Assembly (NCBI RefSeq): GCF_008017825.1
Contig: NZ_VRLS01000052.1
Span: forward strand, 62,001 to 126,000
Length of the DNA stretch: 64,000 bases
Direction: 5' to 3'
DNA from: Mesonia sp008017825
Lineage (GTDB): Bacteria > Bacteroidota > Bacteroidia > Flavobacteriales > Flavobacteriaceae
Below, piece after piece: positions 45,788 to 54,587 of the stretch; the first letter of the stretch is position 1; every line of letters starts with the position of its first letter. The notes under the pieces were generated by a model. It did not search any database. It worked only from the letters and a program-made list of their open reading frames with translations, and had not been told where the DNA came from. Made by a program: the position numbers and the translations under genes.

Positions 45788-47065
45788 ATGGATATTTCTA
45801 AACTACATCAACTATTTCTAGACAGCACAGGAGTTTCTACTGATACTCGCTCTCTAAACACGAACAATTTATTTTTCGCTTTAAGCGGAAGTCAATTCAA
45901 CGGAAACAAATTTGCAAAACAAGCTCTTGATAAAGGTGCGACTAAAGCAATTATAGATGACAAAGATTTTGAAAGCGAAAATACCATCTTGGTAAATAAT
46001 TGCCTTGAAGCATTACAAGCTCTAGCACATTATCATCGTAACTACCTCAAACTAAAAATTATTGCCATAACAGGTAGTAACGGAAAGACAACCACAAAAG
46101 AACTCACCACAGCAGTTCTTCAAAAAAAATATCGGGTAGTTGCCACTAAAGGAAACCTAAATAACCATATAGGCGTACCCCTCACCCTACTCTCGATGAC
46201 CAAAGAAACAGAAATAGGAATTGTAGAAATTGGTGCAAATCACCAAGGAGAAATAAGAGATTTATGTAAAATTGCTAAACCAAATTTTGGCTATATCACT
46301 AATTTTGGGAAAGCTCATTTAGAAGGTTTTGGAGGAATTGAAGGTGTAATTAAAGGGAAAAGTGAACTATACAATTATCTAATTTCTAATGAAGGAACAA
46401 TATTCATTAATACCGAAGATAAAATTCAAGTAGAGAAATGTAATTTCTACCAAAACACCATTAGCTTTGGAGAAATGAAAGAAGCCAATTACACCATTAG
46501 CAACCATTCTCACAACCATACAGCTTCCATTTCGCACGATAATAAAATTATCTGCTCTCAGCTCACTGGTAAATACAATAGCGCTAATATGGCTGCAGCT
46601 ACAGCAATCGGACTATATTTTAAGGTAGAGTTTAACTCGATTAAAGAAGCGATAGAGAATTACGTTTCAAGCAACAATAGATCACAAGTTATTGAAACCG
46701 ACCATAACACTATCATTTTAGATGCGTATAATGCCAATCCTACTAGTATGGCGTTATCTATAGAAAACTTGAATGACCTACCCTCAAAACAAAAAACGAT
46801 TATTTTAGGCGATATGTTTGAAGTCGGCCAAACTTCAGATGAAGAACATCAACATATTGTAAATCTTTTAGAAAATCTAGATTTCCATTTAGCCATAGTT
46901 TGTGGTAAAAACTTCTACAAAACTCACACTGATAAAGTTATTTCCTTTAAAGAATTTAGCGATATGAAATTATACCTATCTAAACAATCACTAGAAAACA
47001 ATACTATCCTCATAAAAGGATCCCGTGGAATGCAACTAGAAAGACTCTTAGAGCTATGGACATAA
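45788..47065 (+). CDS. murF: UDP-N-acetylmuramoyl-tripeptide--D-alanyl-D-alanine ligase
   Basis: This 425-residue Mur ligase adds D-Ala-D-Ala to the muropeptide precursor in the cytoplasm. The ATP-binding loop ITGSNGKTTTKE is at 94-105, with GNLNNHIGVPLTLL downstream and the C-terminal domain containing ILGDMFEVG. It follows gldJ, an order also seen in other Flavobacteriia, but the gldJ terminator lies between them, so it probably has its own weak promoter. Confidence 0.94.
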   Translation: MDISKLHQLFLDSTGVSTDTRSLNTNNLFFALSGSQFNGNKFAKQALDKGATKAIIDDKDFESENTILVNNCLEALQALAHYHRNYLKLKIIAITGSNGKTTTKELTTAVLQKKYRVVATKGNLNNHIGVPLTLLSMTKETEIGIVEIGANHQGEIRDLCKIAKPNFGYITNFGKAHLEGFGGIEGVIKGKSELYNYLISNEGTIFINTEDKIQVEKCNFYQNTISFGEMKEANYTISNHSHNHTASISHDNKIICSQLTGKYNSANMAAATAIGLYFKVEFNSIKEAIENYVSSNNRSQVIETDHNTIILDAYNANPTSMALSIENLNDLPSKQKTIILGDMFEVGQTSDEEHQHIVNLLENLDFHLAIVCGKNFYKTHTDKVISFKEFSDMKLYLSKQSLENNTILIKGSRGMQLERLLELWT

Positions 47066-47069
47066 AAAA

Positions 47070-47097
47070 GGCTTCCTAATTTAGGAAGCCTTTTTTA
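47070..47097 (+). terminator. Terminator of murF
   Basis: GGCTTCCTA pairs with TAGGAAGCC around three bases, with flanking A and T runs. It lies just after the murF stop and just before the 3' end of the minus-strand tRNAs, so it can act on both. Confidence 0.9.
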
Positions 47098-47102
47098 TTG
47101 TG

Positions 47103-47177
47103 TGGGCGCGAAGGGATTCGAACCCCTGACCCCTTGGGTGTAAACCAAGTGCTCTGAACCAACTGAGCTACGCGCCC
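47103..47177 (-). tRNA. tRNA-Val (anticodon TAC)
   Basis: This 75-base cloverleaf has acceptor stem GGGCGCG/CGCGCCC, D-arm TAGCTCAGTTGGT, anticodon stem CTTGG/CCAAG with loop TTTACAC (anticodon TAC), and T-loop GGTTCGAATCC. CCA is not encoded. It is nearly identical to the neighbour at 47225 but differs in the last acceptor pair and in the T-stem. Confidence 0.95.
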
Positions 47178-47224
47178 GTGCATTATAGTAGATTAAAAAA
47201 ACCTGAAGCAAACTCCAGGTTTAG

Positions 47225-47299
47225 TGGGCGCTGAGGGATTCGAACCCCCGACCCCTTGGGTGTAAACCAAGTGCTCTGAACCAACTGAGCTAAGCGCCC
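47225..47299 (-). tRNA. tRNA-Val (anticodon TAC), second tandem copy
   Basis: This 75-base cloverleaf has acceptor stem GGGCGCT/AGCGCCC and the same anticodon arm with loop TTTACAC. It is 47 bases upstream of the first copy in transcription order, so the two are probably processed from one transcript. CCA is not encoded. Confidence 0.95.
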
Positions 47300-47362
47300 G
47301 CATATAATGCGAGTGCAAATATAATACATTTTAGAGATATCACAAGAAAAAAAATAAAACTT

Positions 47363-48580
47363 TTAAATTATTTCTGCTACTGTAAATGTACTTCCTCCTA
47401 CATAAATAACTTCTTCTGAACCAGCATCTGCTTTAGCATCATTTAATGCCTCTGTAACAGAAGTGTACATTTTTCCTTCTAGGCCAAAAAGCGCAGCTTT
47501 GCTTGCCAATACTTTTACATCCATTCTCCTTATCACATTTGGCTGGCAAAAATAATAGATAGCGTCTGTTGGAAACATAGGAAGAAGTTGATCTAAATCT
47601 TTATCATTTACAAAGCCTAAAACCATGTGAAGCTTTTTAGGTTGTAATTTTTTTAACTGACGCAGGACTATTTCTAAACCTTCCTTGTTATGTGCTGTAT
47701 CTGCAATGACCTTAGGTTGATCTTGCAATAACTCCCACCTACCTCTTAATCCTGTATTCTTAACCACATTAGCCAACCCATCTTGAAGGTTTTCGGTAGA
47801 TAAATTCCAACCTTGATCTCTTAGTTGACGGACTGCTACAGCTACGGTTTGCTTATTATTTTCTTGATAATCTCCTCTTAAATCAGATTCTAGATTTACT
47901 TTCTCTTCATCTTCAGCTAATACGATTGGTGCTTTCACTTCGTTTGCTTTTTGAATGAAAACATCTTTTGATTCTGCTGAAGTTTCTCCAATAACTACAG
48001 GAATCTCTTTTTTAATGATTCCAGCTTTTTCAGTAGCAATTTGACTAATTGTATTTCCTAGAAACTGGGTATGATCCATTCCTATGTTCGTAATGATGGA
48101 AAGTTCGGGGTTTATAATATTAGTACTATCTAATCTGCCGCCAAGGCCTACTTCTATAATAGCAATATCTACATTTTCTTGACTAAAATAATCAAAAGCC
48201 ATCCCTACAGTCATTTCAAAAAAAGAAAGGTGTTGTTGCTCTAAAAACTCTCGGTGTGTCGCTATAAAATCTACAACAAATTCTTTACGAATCTCTTTGC
48301 CATTAATCTTAATTCGTTCGGTAAAATCTTTAAGATGCGGAGAAGTATATAAACCCACCTTATAACCTGCTTCTTGTAAAACTGAAGCGAGCATATGACT
48401 TGTAGAACCTTTCCCATTGGTCCCTCCTACATGAATGTTTTTAAAATTATTTTGGGGTTGCTGTAAAACTTCCGCGAAAGCGAGAATATTAGTAAGGTCT
48501 TTTTTAAAGGCTGATTTTCCTTGGCGTTGGTACATAGGTAGCTGCCCAAACATCCAAGTTAAGGTTTCTTGGTAAGTCAT
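47363..48580 (-). CDS. folC: Bifunctional folylpolyglutamate synthase / dihydrofolate synthase
   Basis: This 405-residue Mur-ligase-like enzyme adds glutamate to folates and, in the bifunctional form, to dihydropteroate. The ATP loop VGGTNGKGST is at 51-60, GLYTSPHL follows, then GLGGRLDSTNII and the C-terminal DTAHNKEGLE. It lies seven bases after tonB in the same direction, the usual flavobacterial arrangement. Confidence 0.93.
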   Translation of the reverse strand: MTYQETLTWMFGQLPMYQRQGKSAFKKDLTNILAFAEVLQQPQNNFKNIHVGGTNGKGSTSHMLASVLQEAGYKVGLYTSPHLKDFTERIKINGKEIRKEFVVDFIATHREFLEQQHLSFFEMTVGMAFDYFSQENVDIAIIEVGLGGRLDSTNIINPELSIITNIGMDHTQFLGNTISQIATEKAGIIKKEIPVVIGETSAESKDVFIQKANEVKAPIVLAEDEEKVNLESDLRGDYQENNKQTVAVAVRQLRDQGWNLSTENLQDGLANVVKNTGLRGRWELLQDQPKVIADTAHNKEGLEIVLRQLKKLQPKKLHMVLGFVNDKDLDQLLPMFPTDAIYYFCQPNVIRRMDVKVLASKAALFGLEGKMYTSVTEALNDAKADAGSEEVIYVGGSTFTVAEII

Positions 48581-48587
48581 AAAATTG

Positions 48588-49448
48588 TTACTCAGAAAGT
48601 TTAAACTCGTATTCGATATAACCCGTTTGCTTTACAGGGGCGTTGGCATCACTATTAAACTTAGTCGCCAAAGCTGCACGTTTTGCAGGCTCCATAAGAC
48701 AGGGTGCAGTATTGGTTGTTCCCCGAGAACCAGCAACGGCGTTAATCACTTTTCCTTGTTGGTTCACTTCTATTTTTACTACTACTACACCAGACTCATT
48801 GCAGTCTTGTTGAAATTTTTCTTTATTTAAAGGTTTTCTACCTCCTAGACGGTAATTTCCATCCCCGTCCAGACCTTTTCCTTGTCCGTAGTATGAATTT
48901 GCATTAGGATCTCCATTGGGATCTCCTTTATCTCCAGCCTGATTATCATTCCCTTCACCTCCATTGGCTTTTCCATCCTTTTCCGGACCGTTAAGAATAC
49001 TATTTAAAGCATCTGAAGTTGACTTTTCGGGTTGAGGATCTGGTGCTTTCTCTGGTTCTTTTTCCTTTTGAGGTTTTACCTCTTTTACTGGGTCTTGAAC
49101 TTTCTTTTCCTTTTGAGATTTATCTTTTTTTGGCTCTTTTTCTTTTTCGATTACAGGAGCTTCTTCGGTATCTTGCGTAGCCACTTCTTCCTCTGACGGA
49201 GTACTCATTTCTTCTTGAGGCTCGTTAGGTGGTGTTGTATTTTGCTGGGGTGCCGATTTTATAGGCTCTGTAGGTTGAACATCACCTGAACCAACACTAC
49301 TCGTTCCAAAATTGATCGCAATCCCATTTTCTGGTGGCGGATCTAAATAAGTGAAACCAAAAAACAATAACAATAAAATAAGACCCACTGATATTACCGT
49401 AGTAATGATAGCAGACTTCTTCTCGTATTTGGTTTCTAGTAAACTCAT
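48588..49448 (-). CDS. tonB: Energy transducer TonB
   Basis: This 286-residue protein has one N-terminal transmembrane helix (about residues 15-35), a long Pro/Glu/Lys-rich periplasmic linker, a Gly/Asn/Asp-rich stretch and a C-terminal TonB-like domain (VVVVKIEVNQQGKVINA). It conveys the energy of the ExbB-ExbD proton channel to outer-membrane receptors. It is two bases from exbD and clearly in the same unit. Confidence 0.88.
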   Translation of the reverse strand: MSLLETKYEKKSAIITTVISVGLILLLLFFGFTYLDPPPENGIAINFGTSSVGSGDVQPTEPIKSAPQQNTTPPNEPQEEMSTPSEEEVATQDTEEAPVIEKEKEPKKDKSQKEKKVQDPVKEVKPQKEKEPEKAPDPQPEKSTSDALNSILNGPEKDGKANGGEGNDNQAGDKGDPNGDPNANSYYGQGKGLDGDGNYRLGGRKPLNKEKFQQDCNESGVVVVKIEVNQQGKVINAVAGSRGTTNTAPCLMEPAKRAALATKFNSDANAPVKQTGYIEYEFKLSE

Positions 49449-49450
49449 AT

Positions 49451-49840
49451 TTATGGCTTTACAGCTAAAACTACTTTATATTTATTTCTTTTAGCAATAT
49501 CCATCACGCTTACTGCATTCTGAATAGGCACACTTTCTTCTGCGCGTAAAATAATGGTAGGATCTTCTTCTCCCGATAATCTTTTTTGCAACTCTAGCTC
49601 CAATTGATCACTAGATACCTGATCTGAATTAATAAAAATTTCTAAGTCTTTATTAATGCTTACCGCTAAACTTTGCACATTACTTGTCTTCCCTTTTGCT
49701 TTGGGAAGAATAAGATCTAAAGCCTCTGGTGTAATTACCGGAGATGTTAACATAAAAAAGATAAGCAAGAGAAAAACGATATCTGTCATAGAAGACATGC
49801 TAAACTCAGGACTCACTTTGTTTCTTCCTCTTAAGTTCAT
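49451..49840 (-). CDS. exbD: ExbD/TolR-family biopolymer transport protein
   Basis: This 129-residue protein has one transmembrane helix and the family hallmark FSMSSMTDIVFLLLIFFMLTS near its N-terminus, which includes the conserved membrane Asp. The periplasmic C-terminal domain carries IILRAEESVP. It forms the proton-driven motor with ExbB. It starts one base after the exbB stop. Confidence 0.94.
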   Translation of the reverse strand: MNLRGRNKVSPEFSMSSMTDIVFLLLIFFMLTSPVITPEALDLILPKAKGKTSNVQSLAVSINKDLEIFINSDQVSSDQLELELQKRLSGEEDPTIILRAEESVPIQNAVSVMDIAKRNKYKVVLAVKP

Positions 49841-49841
49841 A

Positions 49842-50543
49842 TTATGCTGGTTCGTTTAGTAAATCTAGAAAATCGACTGCAGTAGCTTCCATTTGATGCA
49901 CTACTTTATCGGTTTTCACTACTAAGTGGTTATACCCAATATAAGCAACGATTCCTACAATTAGTCCGGCAACTGTAGTTGTCATAGCGGTATAAATCCC
50001 TTCTGCTAACGACCCCATTTCGGCTTGACCGCTGCTGGTAGCCAATTCGTGGAAAGCTAAAACCATACCAATTACAGTTCCTAAGAATCCTATCATAGGT
50101 GCAGCACCAGCAATGGTAGCCAAAACACTTACGTTTTTCTCTAATTTATACACTTCTAACCTTCCTGCATTCTCTATAGCGGTATTGATATCCTCTAACG
50201 GACTACCAATACGTGATATTCCTTTAGCCGTAAGTCTAGCTACAGGGGAATTTTCTTGAGCACAACGTATTTTTGCACCTTCAATATTGCCTGTTGCCAC
50301 ATTATCTTTAATTTGATGCATGAAATTAGCATCTGTTTTTGATGCTGCTTTTACCGCAAAAAGACGTTCGAAATAAATATAAATTGCAGCAACAAAAAGA
50401 ACAAAAAGAATAGAAATAATAATCGTACCCCCTAAGCCTCCACTAAAAAGTAAATCCATAAAAGAAAGTGTCTTTTCCTCTACGACAGTCTCTCCATTTT
50501 GAGCAGCAGCTTCTGCAGTTTCTTGTAAAGTAATCGCCAACAT
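49842..50543 (-). CDS. exbB: MotA/TolQ/ExbB proton channel family protein
   Basis: This 233-residue inner-membrane protein has three transmembrane helices, one near residue 35-57 and two around 138-205 (IAGAAPMIGFLGTVIGMVLAF and YTAMTTTVAGLIVGIVAYIGY). It is the channel part of the TonB motor. It heads the exbB-exbD-tonB-folC unit. Confidence 0.95.
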   Translation of the reverse strand: MLAITLQETAEAAAQNGETVVEEKTLSFMDLLFSGGLGGTIIISILFVLFVAAIYIYFERLFAVKAASKTDANFMHQIKDNVATGNIEGAKIRCAQENSPVARLTAKGISRIGSPLEDINTAIENAGRLEVYKLEKNVSVLATIAGAAPMIGFLGTVIGMVLAFHELATSSGQAEMGSLAEGIYTAMTTTVAGLIVGIVAYIGYNHLVVKTDKVVHQMEATAVDFLDLLNEPA

Positions 50544-50628
50544 AAGTTTTTTATTAAGTATCTAAATTAGTAACGAAAAAAAGGATTATAAATTATATTA
50601 ATAGTTAAAGCTAAGTTATAATTTTCTT

Positions 50629-52098
50629 TTACAGAAAAAATAACACACCTAAATAACCAATAATACTCAACACAATAGTATAAGGTAATGCCATTTTTAC
50701 CATTTTACCGTAGCTCAAATTAATAAGCGGTGCTAAAGAGCTAGTTAACAAAAATAAAAATGCAGCCTGACCATTGGGTGTAGCTACACTTGGCAAGTTA
50801 GTACCGGTATTGATCGCTATTGCTAAACGACGAAATTGATCTGCAGAAATTTGACCTGCATCAAAAGCGTTTTTTACCTCTCCTATATATACCGTCGCCA
50901 CAAACACATTATCACTTATCATCGATAAAACACCATTTGCTACATAAAATACTACTGGCTGATGATCAGGTTCTAATGATAACGCCCAATTAATAATGGG
51001 GTGAAATAAATGTTGATCATGAATCATAGCTACAATTACAAAAAAGACTACAATTAAGCCTGTAAACGGTAAGGCTTCTTCAAAGGCTTTTCCTAAGCTA
51101 TGTTCTTCAACTATACCCATAAAAGCGGTTTGAATAACGATAAGTCCCAAACCTATAAAACCGACAGGTGCGATATGAAATGCAAGTCCGAAAATGAGAA
51201 ACACCGCTGAAATCGCTTGGATGATTAGTCCGTATTTTTGCGAAGGGGTACGATTCCTATCCTTTTCTAAGGTATAATTTTCTATAATAGTTCTTGCAGG
51301 CCGCGGTAGTTTTCTTCCAAAACCAAAAGTCTTTGTAGTTTCTAAAAATATAGTGGTGAACATTCCAGCCACTAGAACAGGAAGAGTAATAGGTGCCATA
51401 TGAACAAAAAAGGCAACAAAGTCCCAGCCCATCTTTTCTCCAATCAATAAATTTTGTGGTTCTCCCACTAATGTACAAACTCCTCCTAAAGCAGTACCTA
51501 CTACCCCATGCATAATAAGGCTTCTTAAAAAGGCCCTAAATTCTTCAAGGGTTTCTCCACTCAACTCTTTACGGTCTAATATACCGCTCGCATTATAGTC
51601 GGTGTCGGCAGATTGGATTTTATGGTAAATCCCATAAAATCCAACCGCAACACTTATAAGAACAGCCGTGACAGTCAAAGCATCTAAAAATGCAGATAGA
51701 ACTGCAGATAAGGTTAAAAACAAGAGCGACAAAATCACTTTTGATTTCACTTTTATAAATACCTTACTAAAAATATACATGAGTAAAGGCTTCATAAAAT
51801 AGATCCCAGCCACCATAAACATCAGTAAAAAGATGACTTCAAAATTTTGAATCACTTCTACTTTTGCAGCTTCTGGGGAAGTTAACCTAAGTACCAATAT
51901 TTCTATCGCTAATAAACCACCCGATTGCAGAGGGTAACATTTTAAAGCCATAGCGAGTGTAAAAATAAACTCTGCTATAAAAAACCAAGCAGTAAGGGTT
52001 GGCCCTAAAATGTAAAGCGAAAAAACATTAAAAATGAGAAAGAAAACTATGGTATACTTAAACCATACAGGGCTACTCCCCAAGAAATTTTTTAACAT
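50629..52098 (-). CDS. nhaB: Sodium/proton antiporter NhaB
   Basis: This 489-residue polytopic membrane protein with about twelve helices matches E. coli NhaB closely through AEFIFTLAMALKCYPL, LLLMFMVAGIYFMKPLL, LSAFLDALTVTAVLISVAVG and LVGEPQNLLIGEKMGW. It exchanges Na+ for H+ across the inner membrane, consistent with a saline habitat. It stands alone between exbB and the dehydrogenase gene. Confidence 0.92.
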   Translation of the reverse strand: MLKNFLGSSPVWFKYTIVFFLIFNVFSLYILGPTLTAWFFIAEFIFTLAMALKCYPLQSGGLLAIEILVLRLTSPEAAKVEVIQNFEVIFLLMFMVAGIYFMKPLLMYIFSKVFIKVKSKVILSLLFLTLSAVLSAFLDALTVTAVLISVAVGFYGIYHKIQSADTDYNASGILDRKELSGETLEEFRAFLRSLIMHGVVGTALGGVCTLVGEPQNLLIGEKMGWDFVAFFVHMAPITLPVLVAGMFTTIFLETTKTFGFGRKLPRPARTIIENYTLEKDRNRTPSQKYGLIIQAISAVFLIFGLAFHIAPVGFIGLGLIVIQTAFMGIVEEHSLGKAFEEALPFTGLIVVFFVIVAMIHDQHLFHPIINWALSLEPDHQPVVFYVANGVLSMISDNVFVATVYIGEVKNAFDAGQISADQFRRLAIAINTGTNLPSVATPNGQAAFLFLLTSSLAPLINLSYGKMVKMALPYTIVLSIIGYLGVLFFL

Positions 52099-52129
52099 GA
52101 CGATAAGATTGAAACGATAAGCCCAAGGC

Positions 52130-53356
52130 TTACACCAATTGTTTTAAAGCTATTTCAAAAGCTGTTTTACTAATATTCGTTTTATCGCTATTATGATCGA
52201 ATGTATTTTGAATAGCATTTTTGATCGTCATAGAAGTATCATTAAAGATAGCCTCATCGGTCATTTGCACTTTTCTCTCCATAAAGTAAGCAAAAACTCT
52301 TGCCATACCACAGTTAGAAATAAAGTCTGGAATTAAACTTACACGCTCATCAGTGTATTCCATAATATTCCCAAAGAAAATTTCCTTATCAGCAAAGGGC
52401 ACATTCGCACCACAAGAAATCACTTCTAATCCACTCTCTATCATAGATGAAATTTGCTCTTTGGTAATTAATCGAGATGCTGCACAAGGCGCAAAAATCT
52501 CTGTATCTAAATTCCAAATTTTTTCATTGATTTCCGTAAACGGAATCATTTGATCTGAGACTAGAGTATTCCCATCTTTATTTAAGAAAAGTTGCTTAAT
52601 TTCTTCAAAAGAGAAACCTTCTTCATTAATCAATCCGCCGTCTCTATCGATAATCCCAACTACTTTTGCTCCCATTTGAGCTAAGTAATAAGCTGCCGCA
52701 GATCCCACATTTCCAAATCCTTGCACCACTGCACGCTTTCCTTTTACTTCACCACCGTAGATCTCATAATAATGTCTTACACCTTCCGCTACTCCGTATC
52801 CTGTAATCATATCGGCAACGGTGTATTTTCTTGATACATCTGGTGAGAAATCGGTATTTTCTAATACTTTGATTACACCCTGACGTAATTGTCCGATTCT
52901 ATTAATCTTGTCGGCTTCAGTAGGTTGAAAATGTCCTGAAAAAACACCTTCTTGAGGATGCCATACTCCACAGCTTTCTGTGATAGGAATTACTTCATGA
53001 ATTTCATCTACATTTAAATCTCCTCCCGTTCCGTAATAACTCTTCAGTAAAGGAGAAACGGCTTTATACCATCTTTCTAAAACACCTTTTTTTCTAGGAT
53101 CATGCGGATTAAAATTGATTCCCGATTTTGCACCACCAATTGTCGGTCCAGATACGGTAAATTTCACTTCCATGGTTTTGGCTAATGACAATACTTCGTT
53201 CATATCTAAACCTTCACGCATACGGGTTCCCCCTCCAGCTGCTCCGCCTCGTAGTGAATTAATTACCGTCCAACCTTCTGCCTCAGTTTCAGAGTCTTTC
53301 CAGTTAAAAACTATTTCTGGTTGTTTATTTTCGTAGAGTTTAAGTAGTTCTTTCAT
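52130..53356 (-). CDS. Glu/Leu/Phe/Val dehydrogenase
   Basis: This 408-residue NAD(P)-dependent amino-acid dehydrogenase has the substrate-binding GGAAGGGTRMR near 37-47, the catalytic-site Lys77 in GGAKSGI, GTGGDLNVDE, and a Rossmann VQGFGNVGSAAAYYL. The start is the ATG at 53356, because a TATATTTG -7 element lies within the TTG-led extension. Glutamate or leucine dehydrogenase cannot be separated from the sequence alone. Confidence 0.88.
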   Translation of the reverse strand: MKELLKLYENKQPEIVFNWKDSETEAEGWTVINSLRGGAAGGGTRMREGLDMNEVLSLAKTMEVKFTVSGPTIGGAKSGINFNPHDPRKKGVLERWYKAVSPLLKSYYGTGGDLNVDEIHEVIPITESCGVWHPQEGVFSGHFQPTEADKINRIGQLRQGVIKVLENTDFSPDVSRKYTVADMITGYGVAEGVRHYYEIYGGEVKGKRAVVQGFGNVGSAAAYYLAQMGAKVVGIIDRDGGLINEEGFSFEEIKQLFLNKDGNTLVSDQMIPFTEINEKIWNLDTEIFAPCAASRLITKEQISSMIESGLEVISCGANVPFADKEIFFGNIMEYTDERVSLIPDFISNCGMARVFAYFMERKVQMTDEAIFNDTSMTIKNAIQNTFDHNSDKTNISKTAFEIALKQLV

Positions 53357-53379
53357 AAGTAGGTTAATTTTTTGCTTCG

Positions 53380-53387
53380 CAAATATA
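53380..53387 (-). promoter_or_regulatory. -7 promoter element of the Glu/Leu dehydrogenase gene
   Basis: TATATTTG on the minus strand fits TAnnTTTG, 23 bases before the ATG at 53356. No clear -33 TTTG is seen at 19 bases. Confidence 0.55.
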
Positions 53388-53427
53388 AACAAACCAAAAT
53401 GTTAAGAAGACTTTAACGCTTAGAAAT

Positions 53428-54501
53428 TTAAGGAAGAAACACCTTGCCTGATGAATGGTTTTTTGAAGCTCCAGTAACCGATTTAAGGACATTTACTTCC
53501 TTTTCCAGTTTTAGCACTCCTAAAAAACCAAAGATTAAAGCTTCTTTAAACTCTACAATTTCTTTAGAAGGGATGATCACTTCTACGACACTCATCGATT
53601 TTAAAAATTCAATAAGTGTTTTATTATATGCTCCTCCCCCAGTAACCAATACTTTTTTAGAGGAGTCCTTTGCTAAATTATTGGCTATTTGCTGAGCTAC
53701 ATGATAGGTGAAAGTGGCTATTTTATGAGGTGCAGGAATATGAGTTTCTTCCAACAAAGGCATTATATCTTTTACCACCCACTCTACTCCCAACGATTTA
53801 GGCGGTGATTTTTGATAAAAACTGAGTTCATTCAATTTTCTCAATAAGTCTTGATCTATTTCTCCCGAAGCAGCTATTCTTCCATCTTCATCATAATCTA
53901 CACCCATCTTTTGAGATAACACATTAAGTACTGTATTTACAGCACAAATATCATAAGCTAAGCGACTTCCATTTTCTTCCAATGAAATATTTGCAAAACC
54001 ACCTAAGTTTAAGCAATAATCAAATTCCGTAAAGAGCATTTGATCTCCTATAGGAACTAACGGCGCTCCTTGTCCGCCCAATGCTACATCTTCTACCCTA
54101 AAATCACACACCACTCGCATTCCTATTTTTTGAGCTAATACGGGTAAATTCCCTATTTGAATAGTGATTCCCGCCTCAGGTTGATGCAAGACTGTATGGC
54201 CATGAGAACAAACAGCTTCTAAACTGCTTACAAAAATGCTATGCCGGCTTAAAAATGAGGAAATAACCGCAGCCAGCTCATCGGTATAAGCAACATCTAG
54301 ATGAGTTATTTCTTCTTTAGACAACCGTGAGGCTTGAGCTAATCTATCTTTCCATTCCTTAGAGTAAGCTAAGGTTTCTGCCAAGATGATATTAAAACCC
54401 CAGCCTTCTTTAGATTTTACAAAATCTATAAGCGCTAGGTCAATTCCGTCTAAAGAGGTACCCGACATGACACCTACTACCCGATAAGTTAAGTTTTCCA
54501 T
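53428..54501 (-). CDS. anmK: Anhydro-N-acetylmuramic acid kinase
   Basis: This 357-residue sugar kinase phosphorylates and hydrolyses anhydroMurNAc in cell-wall recycling. The hallmark MSGTSLDGID is at residues 12-21, with SHGHTVLHQP and GQGAPLVPIGD downstream and LVTGGGAYN near the C-terminus. The start at 54501 gives the family's usual N-terminus; upstream in-frame codons read through the divergent acyl-CoA dehydrogenase promoter. Confidence 0.94.
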   Translation of the reverse strand: MENLTYRVVGVMSGTSLDGIDLALIDFVKSKEGWGFNIILAETLAYSKEWKDRLAQASRLSKEEITHLDVAYTDELAAVISSFLSRHSIFVSSLEAVCSHGHTVLHQPEAGITIQIGNLPVLAQKIGMRVVCDFRVEDVALGGQGAPLVPIGDQMLFTEFDYCLNLGGFANISLEENGSRLAYDICAVNTVLNVLSQKMGVDYDEDGRIAASGEIDQDLLRKLNELSFYQKSPPKSLGVEWVVKDIMPLLEETHIPAPHKIATFTYHVAQQIANNLAKDSSKKVLVTGGGAYNKTLIEFLKSMSVVEVIIPSKEIVEFKEALIFGFLGVLKLEKEVNVLKSVTGASKNHSSGKVFLP

Positions 54502-54525
54502 ATCCGTAAAATTAAAGGTATTTGA

Positions 54526-54556
54526 TTGAATTTTTAAACTCGAAGAAGTATATTTG
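54526..54556 (+). promoter_or_regulatory. Promoter of the acyl-CoA dehydrogenase gene
   Basis: A TTG at 54526-54528, a 20-base spacer and TATATTTG at 54549-54556 match the Bacteroidota pattern. The ATG at 54588 is 31 bases downstream. Confidence 0.65.
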
Positions 54557-54587
54557 CCACGTTTTATTAAATTTAAATCAACATCCA

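Noticed and set aside
47103..47299. Tandem tRNA-Val genes as an assembly duplication
   Set aside because: The two differ in the acceptor stem, T-stem and flanks, so they are genuine separate genes.
54522..54587. Upstream extension of the acyl-CoA dehydrogenase
   Set aside because: It reads through the promoter and the divergent spacer, and the family normally starts at MDFKLTEE.
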